Source: Caenorhabditis remanei
Lineage: Eukaryota > Nematoda > Chromadorea > Rhabditida > Rhabditidae
Length of the DNA: 64,000 nt
Assembly (NCBI RefSeq): GCF_010183535.1
Contig: NC_071329.1
Location: forward strand, 7,750,001-7,814,000
Direction: 5' to 3'
In this document: positions 57,648-64,000 of the stretch, piece by piece
How the letters are laid out: every line of letters starts with the position of its first letter
Position numbering within the stretch: position 1 is the stretch's first letter
Translations under genes and position numbers: made by a program
The notes under the pieces: model-generated
What the model was told of the DNA's origin: nothing
What the model saw: only the letters and a program-made list of their open reading frames with translations
Databases searched by the model: none

Positions 57648-58604
57648 CTCGGCAAGTGTCGCCAAGTCTAGCACGAGCCTCTCACAAGTCTAGGCGCACA
57701 TCTCCCACAAGTGTTACGTAAAAGCAGGCCAAGACTTGTGGGAGGCTTGTGGGAGACTGGTGGGAGGCTTGGTGAAAGCGCGATCCAGGCCCCGGAATAG
57801 CTTCTTATTGATTTTCTCCTGTTTTGCTTAAATATAATTCATTAGAACTCATAAATTTATTAGATTTATTAAAATAAAAAACGAAGGAAAATCATGTTAA
57901 AAACAAAGAAAAATTACATATTTCGAACGAGTCAGTTATTATTCCTTCGGATCTGATGTAGGTGAAGATGATGGGGATGATAACATAGGTGATGTAGACG
58001 TTGTCCAGAAATCCGATTGATTATGAGCTCTAAAATTCAAGAATAAAATTTCATACTTTCAAGAATAATTCTCACATTTATTAACTTTCCATTGGCGATG
58101 TTCTTGAAATTTCCTTCCGTTGTTTCCGTATGATTGAGCAGAGTTGACAGCTTTCTAGGTTCTCTAGAAATACAATTATAAGTTTCTGGAACTACAAATT
58201 GTTATTAGCTCACCGAGAAATACTGCTACTTTTGCGAATCCGAGTTTTCGTTTTTTTGGGAACAATTTGTCCTCTTCACTGAAAGTGATGTTCCGGTGTG
58301 AACCCATTGAGTTTCTCTCAAGTTTCAAAACATATAAATCTGAATATTTCGGAAACAAAGTTCGGAATGATAAATGTAACAAGGGAAATACTGAAAACTA
58401 GTAAAAATGGGTAAAAACAGAAAAATAAAATAAATTTAAATGAGTGGCTGCCAAAGAGAAAATCAATATCCAACATTGGGCCAATACTTGGTGACCCTCT
58501 ATCATTGGCTCTGATCACCCAAAGTTTGGCCAAGACTGGTGGAAGGTTGCGCCTAGACTTGTACAGCCGCAGAGTTGGGCCTAGACTTGGCGACATTTGC
58601 CGAG
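57648..58604. mobile_element. TIR element with subterminal repeats and exon-like content
   Basis: The 957-bp stretch begins CTCGGCAAGTGTCGCCAAGT and ends with the near reverse complement (CTAGACTTGGCGACATTTGC CGAG). Inside each end are several further copies of GCCTAGACTTGT and GGGAGGCTTG-like units in both directions, as in DNA transposons with subterminal transposase-binding repeats. I could not find a target duplication. On the minus strand the centre holds exon-like pieces: MGSHRNITFSEEDKLF (start 58307) followed by a GTGAGC donor, then stretches around 58070-58150 and 57939-58030 (TTSTSPMLSSPSSSPTSDP). The phases of the first junction do not agree, so the gene may be a decayed capture. 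Confidence 0.6.
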
Positions 58605-61600
58605 TGTATAACGATTTTTTAAATTTCTTTCTAAGAATTTTCAGTACTGGCTCACAATCCCACTTCCTGCCTATTCACTTCTTCACATTTCAATTCCTCT
58701 TCTTTTAGATTCCTCCTCCTCAGCACATCATCTCCAACGTCATCCATCCGAAGAACTGTCTGAAAACAGCCATCCGTTTCAGTTTACCTGCAGACGAAGC
58801 ATCAAATATGTAAAATCAGCGGACGATTACGTTGAGATCTGATGGTTCTCGCAAAATGGTTCCTGTCATGAGAAAGTGTTAATTGGAAAATAAATAGTGT
58901 TATTTAGAGAACTTGTACTTGGCGAAATCTGCACTTTTAGGTGGTATCAAGATGTATGAATTCTGATATTTGATGAATGTAAACATGATCAGGAGAAGAC
59001 GTTAAGAACTATGTCTGTAACAAGTCTTTTATCACTATTAGTTGGAACCTGTTCAGTTTTTGATTTAATCTTATTAGACTTTTGCTGAAATTGAAATTTT
59101 TGAGATAATGCTTTCTGACCTCGTTCCTTCACAACCCCCAACTCCAAGAAAAAAAGAATCTCAAGTTATTTTACCTCACAGAAAAGAAAGAGAACGTCTC
59201 AAAAATCAGCCGTGAGAAGATATCTGCAACATTTTCACCTCCCTCGGTGCAACTTGAAACCCAACAAAACTTGAAATATGAAACTATCACCACGTCATTT
59301 CGTGTGTTTATCTCTCTTTTTTCGGAACAAAGATAACGAAGACGACGTAGCAAAAAATAAACTCACCGGACGTCGAAAATGAGATAAAAAAGTAAAGTTC
59401 AAAAAGTCACGTTGGCCGAAGAGAGAGGGGTCCCACCCATGTGTGTTGGAATGGCATGAGATCAAAAGTTGCATGAAGTGACAGGTGATAACTGGTGATT
59501 AGAAAAAAAGAAAAAGAACAAAGTTTGGTTTGATATCACCTAAATGAGAGTCAGAGAACGTTGAGATATGGGGTGTTTGATTTTTGAGATGGCAGCTAGA
59601 GTAGATTAAAAATATACATATTTCAAGGGCATTTCGGTGGAGCGCAGTTGCAAGATCTGTGCTGAGCGAATTTGCAAATGTCTTCAGAAATGCAGCAAGT
59701 AGAAAGCTTGAATAGATTAGGATCGGCCGAGAATAGCTATACGCAAAATTATGTTTGCAGAGTTCTTTTGGCAAGGGAGTTAGCAAATGAGTTTGAAGAA
59801 GATAGTCCCGATTTTATTTTCATATGACGACGTAGAAATTCTGAATCTCTCAATTGTACTTCGCATCATAAAAAATCTAGATAGTAGACTTTCAGAATAT
59901 AAAGCTAGAGGTTTTATTAATTTTAATGTCTCATAGTCATCCTCCGTGTAGAAAAGTACTTGATCTGTTTCGGTATAAACCAAAATTTGGAAATGACTTC
60001 AGAATCCATGCAGACTTCGTTTGTATTTCGTATAAATTTTTCTCCAGAATCTCCAACTCGTTTGTAAACTATTTAAGGCGCCTGACAAATATTCATATTT
60101 TTCCACTTCTCCTGATTTCTGTAATTGCTCTTTCTTTTTCTTTTCCACATTCCTAAGACGTGCCACGTCTTCCACCATCTATTGTCCACTCCCTTTTCTT
60201 TCTTCTCCTTCCTCCCCCACACTTTTAATGAACTCAAACACAGATGATAAAAGACAAAAAGATTATGTTATCAGGCACAAACTGACTTTTGAAATTAGCC
60301 AAGGGAAGCCCCCCATCACCGTCCGGAAATGATGGTGAATTGGTGAAAAAACAGAAACATGTTATCTCTAAAAGAGCCCCCTCTCGGCGCCCAAAAGATC
60401 AAGTGTTCTGGCTCGGTGCCAGGGTCAAATGGAGAGTCTAAAAATAGTATTTTTGGGGGAATTTCATTTCACAATTTCAGAAAACTGTTTTTGTTTTTGT
60501 TTTTGTCACTTCTCTTCCACTAGCAGCAAAGAAAAACTATTTATTACTTTTCAGACCAAAGTCTAGCCCTTCCGAGATTTGTGTCTTTTGTTTAAATACT
60601 CAACACACACACACATACATACAGACATTATCAGTACGGTGTGTTGCACTGACCGCGAGCGAAAAAAAGAGGAAAAGAGAAAATAACCAAAAGTTGCAAA
60701 ATTTGGAAAAGACAAAAGAACAAGAGCAATGAAAAAGTTGAGAAAGAACAATGAAGAATTGCTATTAAATTATGAATTTCGCAATTTTTAGACATTTTTC
60801 ATTTATTTTTCATTTATTTTTTCGACATTCAGTGTTTGGGAAACCGTGTTTTGTAACGAGATGTTTGTTCTGATGAGCATTTTCATCGTGACTAATTTTA
60901 ATCTGTTCTTTGAAATTCAGAGATTTTGGGTGAATACAAGAGTGACAGGGATACGGTACTACCAAATATAGCAAGTTGATGCCACCGTATTTCTTATGAG
61001 CTTGACTTGGGTCCTTCAGCTGCGCTCTACCGAATCTAAGATAAATTTCACATTTTTACCTCGTTTACCTGAAAATCTGTAACTCATTTACAGTGATTCC
61101 TGACCGTTGTGGTTTTTATACCGAAATTCTGGAAGACATAAGCTTTCTGTGTCTTTTCTACTGTGTTTTGTGTTCTCTGAATTTCAAGAAACTTTTGTTG
61201 ACAGCTGAATCAAAAGAAACAGATCTTTAGGTTTTTGAGTTTCCAACTCCATTTATTATGCATAAAAACTTTTCGAGGGCGTGTGAGGTTTAGGTCAGGT
61301 CACTCTCGGAGAACAAACTATTAAATGTTGGAAAGATAAAATCTGTCAAAAAATGAAATTTTTCGTATAAAACTTTGTCACTTTATGACTGCGAACTGTC
61401 ATGAAAACTTTCGACATTTTGCAAGATATTTTTAGCCTGATGTTGTCAATTCCAAGTTGTCCAATCCATCCCTCTTTTTGTTTCACAACTATGCGATATT
61501 ATTCATACATTCTCCTCCTTCCGTATCAGAATTCCTTCTGATTCATACATGGTATCTCCCAGTCTGAAAATGTTTTCTGGTGACTAACAATAGAAAAAGT

Positions 61601-63221
61601 TGCTGCTCTCGTGCCATTTCCAGAAAAGCTGGGGAGGTCAAAAAACCAAAAATAATCGAATTCCCAAATTTGTCTGTCTTCTTCCGTATTTTGTTTCGTT
61701 TTGCGTGGGTTGTGAGACGGCGGATAGGAATTCCGTGAAAAAGAAATGGTAGAGTCGGATGGAAAACATGTGAACATTTGTTTGGAAAGTGTTCTTTTTC
61801 TCAAATAAGACAGTGACAAGTGATGTCATCCGGAGAGAAGAAGAGCTCTTTGTATTTAGCCACCCGAAATATGTGTATACAAACAAAAAATGCTTGAGGG
61901 GTCAGTCACGTGGTTTCTGGGTTTGAACGTGAAGAGTGTCTAGAATCATCAATTCCAATTCCAACCAATCCAATAGAAGAAGAAGAAGAAGATCTCATAA
62001 ATCCACCCACAAAAAGAATGAATTCAGATGAGAGAGGACATCTGAAGAAGAAGAAGTACGTCTTCATCTCAATTTTCTGCAGAAGGCGTCGAAGAAGAAG
62101 AAGAAGAGGCGCCTCACGCTTTCACACGAACGATTATTAATCATTTGTCGGCCCGTAGTGTGTATGTACGACAAGTGGAAAATGGAGAAGAAGAAAACGA
62201 CGAAAATGATAAAACAATTGATGTAAGACGTTGTGTGTTCGATAGAATTCGATGGTCTCAATGGTTCTTTTTCTGCTTTTTGGCTGCTAAAGAAGACAAG
62301 CTAACATTGACTTTTTGAAGAGAGAGGGGGGCTGCACTTTTGTGTTGAGGACAGACAAAAGGAGAGAATTATTTAATTAATTGATTTTTTTTCCTCTTTG
62401 CAGCGGGTATAGGTTAGGTATAGAGTTTCAATCAGGGAACCGGAGCAGTATGCTCCGAGTAAAACACAGCTGTGAAGCAAAGTAAACTAGACAGATGTAC
62501 AGAAATCTGAAAATTATAGATAGGAAGAATTTGGAGAAGAATGCTGAAAATGTTTTCAAATATATTCTGAAAGCCATACATTATCTATAGGTGCCGTATT
62601 ATTAGAGTGAATTCGGTATACCACACGAGAAAAGCGACATTCATGTTTTCTAGACTGGGCCAACAAGACCTAGAAAATACTAGGCCATCTTTTCAGCACA
62701 CGGCAAGCCCTACCACACAGACTGTAAAGTTGTTGATAAACAGTTCCAACTTGAACGAATAATAGTCACCTTTCATACAAAAATTCACGCTTTTCCCCAC
62801 TGCAAACACACCAAAAAACACACCCGCAAGCTTTGATCCTCCAGAAAGAATTTCCGTGTTTTTCATATTTCCTTCTGCAAAAACTGTGTGTTTGTGGGTT
62901 CTTATGTGAATCGAAATTCACTTTCAGTTCTGTCACCAATATTGGAGGGACACATTCTATATTACAGGCAAATTGTACAAGTAACAGTTGTAAGCGAGAA
63001 AAAGCAGAACCAACAGTTTTGTTTTCGGTTTGAAAATGATAAAGCACGTAGTGTTGTGATGGGGATGAAAATGCAGAAAAAGGAGGAAAGAGAAGGGGGA
63101 AAAATTAAAGACAAGAAAGGAAATTAAAGAGAAAAGGAAGGATAACCCGAAGCGAAAGAGAGAGAGAGAGGAGATGAAGAGAAGGCAAAACAAGATTAAA
63201 AGTAATGGTAGATCTCTAGAT
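58605..63221. other. Gene-free stretch with simple repeats
   Basis: 4.6 kb without a supported gene. Simple sequence includes TTTTTG repeats near 60487-60505, a CA run near 60603-60616 and GAA-type runs near 61977-62110. Open frames of 60-100 codons occur on both strands but without splice continuity or protein features. It ends at the 3' side of the minus-strand gene at 63222. Confidence 0.45.
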
Positions 63222-63873
63222 CTAGATGGAAGTGGTCCATCTACGCTCACCACCTTCGATGACTGAGGTGAGTGAGATGACTGAGACGGTGCGGGCTCCG
63301 TCTTCAAGATCATCGTCGTTATCTTCGTTATCCGTGGCGTCAAAGCTTTCCCAGTTCTTTTCGATCGAGATGATTTTGAACATTGAGGAGACTTGATTCA
63401 GTGGTTCTGTCACTGCTTTCTCCTTTTTCGTGGAAAGACGACGAGCGGAGGCTGGTTCTGAGGCTGTACGAGTGGCGATGGCTGAAAAATCAGAGAATTA
63501 ATTTTGAGTTTCAATTGGTCAAAGGATGCAGAATAGACCAGAAGAGTTCCAGATCTAGGTGAAAACCGAAAAGTGTCTACTCACCATCTTGATCTTGTTT
63601 CCTCTTCGACTGACGGATAACACTACGTCTCAGTGCTCCGTATCCGTTATTCTGTGGTTGTGACACTTTCTTATTGTCGTTCTCATCAACGTCTTCAGAG
63701 CTTCCACGATTACGGCTTGGCCACACAAACCATTTTGGACCGTTCTGAACCTCGATGACTTTGAAACGGAAATCACGTTTTGGGCGGATTGGCTTCACGT
63801 CGTTATTGTTATTATTGATGAGATTACTGGCGTCGAATTGACATGCAGATGAGGAGGAGGCAACTTCCATCAT
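63222..63873 (-). CDS. Unrecognised two-exon protein with paired FK-I motifs
   Basis: Exons 63873-63585 and 63481-63222 join in phase to 182 residues. It has no signal peptide from the chosen ATG (MMEVASSSSACQF) and no membrane segment. Two similar segments are visible: FRFKVIEVQNGPKWFVWPS near residue 35 and MFKIISIEKNWESFDAT near residue 130, separated by charged, serine-rich linkers; an acidic run (NEDNDDDLEDG) and a hydrophobic SVISLTSVI follow. An in-frame ATG at 63987 would add a hydrophobic N-terminus, but MMEV fits better. Codon use and the splice make it a convincing gene; I do not recognise the family. The promoter side reaches the window edge. Confidence 0.7.
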
Positions 63874-64000
63874 TTTGAAGAGAAGAGAAGATTTTGAAGT
63901 GAGTAGAGAGGAGGATACTGTAAGAATATGAATATGAGGAAGGATGTTATGAGGAAGAGATGATGATAAGAGAAGGAAGATAAACAAATAAATAAGAAAG

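Noticed and set aside
61910..62140. Frame with runs of Glu and Arg (EEEEED and RRRRRRRRR)
   Set aside because: Produced by GAA/AAG simple repeats; not splice-bounded.
63874..63987. Upstream start giving a hydrophobic N-terminus (MFIFLLLSSSL) for the gene at 63222
   Set aside because: The extension is Ser/Leu low complexity and the MMEV start better suits a cytoplasmic or nuclear protein; cDNA would decide.
1..64000. tRNA, rRNA, CRISPR arrays and bacterial-type operators
   Set aside because: None could be recognised by eye; the window is eukaryotic.

Overview
The window looks like a piece of a Caenorhabditis genome (nematode, probably not C. elegans itself, though the sequence alone cannot settle that). 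The introns are mostly 43-60 nt and end in TTTTCAG, the DNA is AT-rich, and recognisable worm genes are present: glutathione synthetase (gss-1), the MICOS subunit chch-3, a tandem pair of short-ectodomain receptor tyrosine kinases (kin-15/kin-16 type), a nematode Cys-loop channel, and a large family of chitinase-like (CHIL, GH18-derived) genes. I rebuilt exons by hand; almost every multi-exon model closes with consistent splice phases.

Layout. 1-6.0 kb: four CHIL genes on the + strand (the first is only a 3' end). 6.4-9.7 kb: gss-1 (-) and chch-3 (+), divergent from one promoter region. 11.7-14.5 kb: two tandem lysoplasmalogenase-type (TMEM86/YhhN) membrane proteins, the second without the acidic motifs. 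15.0-19.0 kb (-): an 18-exon secreted protein whose 17 introns are all phase 2 and which carries repeated KR-DTLL(K/R) units, then a cysteine-rich secreted protein. 19-26.3 kb: gene-poor, with a hAT-type MITE and two back-to-back giant palindromes bounded by TA, one with another MITE nested inside. 26.4-30.8 kb (-): the two kinases; the downstream one has a frameshift between its glycine loop and the ATP-binding lysine. 31.6-35.4 kb (+): a coiled-coil protein and a ligand-gated ion channel. 36-53 kb: a second, larger and very active CHIL array with intact, fused, truncated and dead copies, plus a divergent short CHIL on the - strand. 54.5-55.6 kb: a small secreted cysteine-rich protein (DUF281-like) and a 69-residue precursor with a defensin-type (CS-alpha-beta) cysteine pattern. 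55.6-63.2 kb: mostly gene-free, with one TIR element. 63.2-63.9 kb (-): an unrecognised conserved-looking acidic/basic protein.

How it works together. The CHIL proteins share one plan: short cytoplasmic tail, one membrane anchor, Ser/Thr-rich stalk, then a GH18 barrel whose DGxDxDxE catalytic motif has decayed, so they are probably cell-surface or secreted binders, not chitinases. In C. elegans, chil genes are induced on oomycete exposure and act in the epidermis; the defensin-like peptide and DUF281-like protein beside the array fit the same surface-defence theme (inference). The region also records recent duplications: a block from about 51.5-52.95 kb was copied to 42.5-43.93 kb, fusing two CHIL domains into one 769-codon frame; a last exon of the ion channel was copied into the array; and flanks of several CHIL genes are shared. 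The conserved gss-1 to ion-channel block sits between two CHIL arrays.
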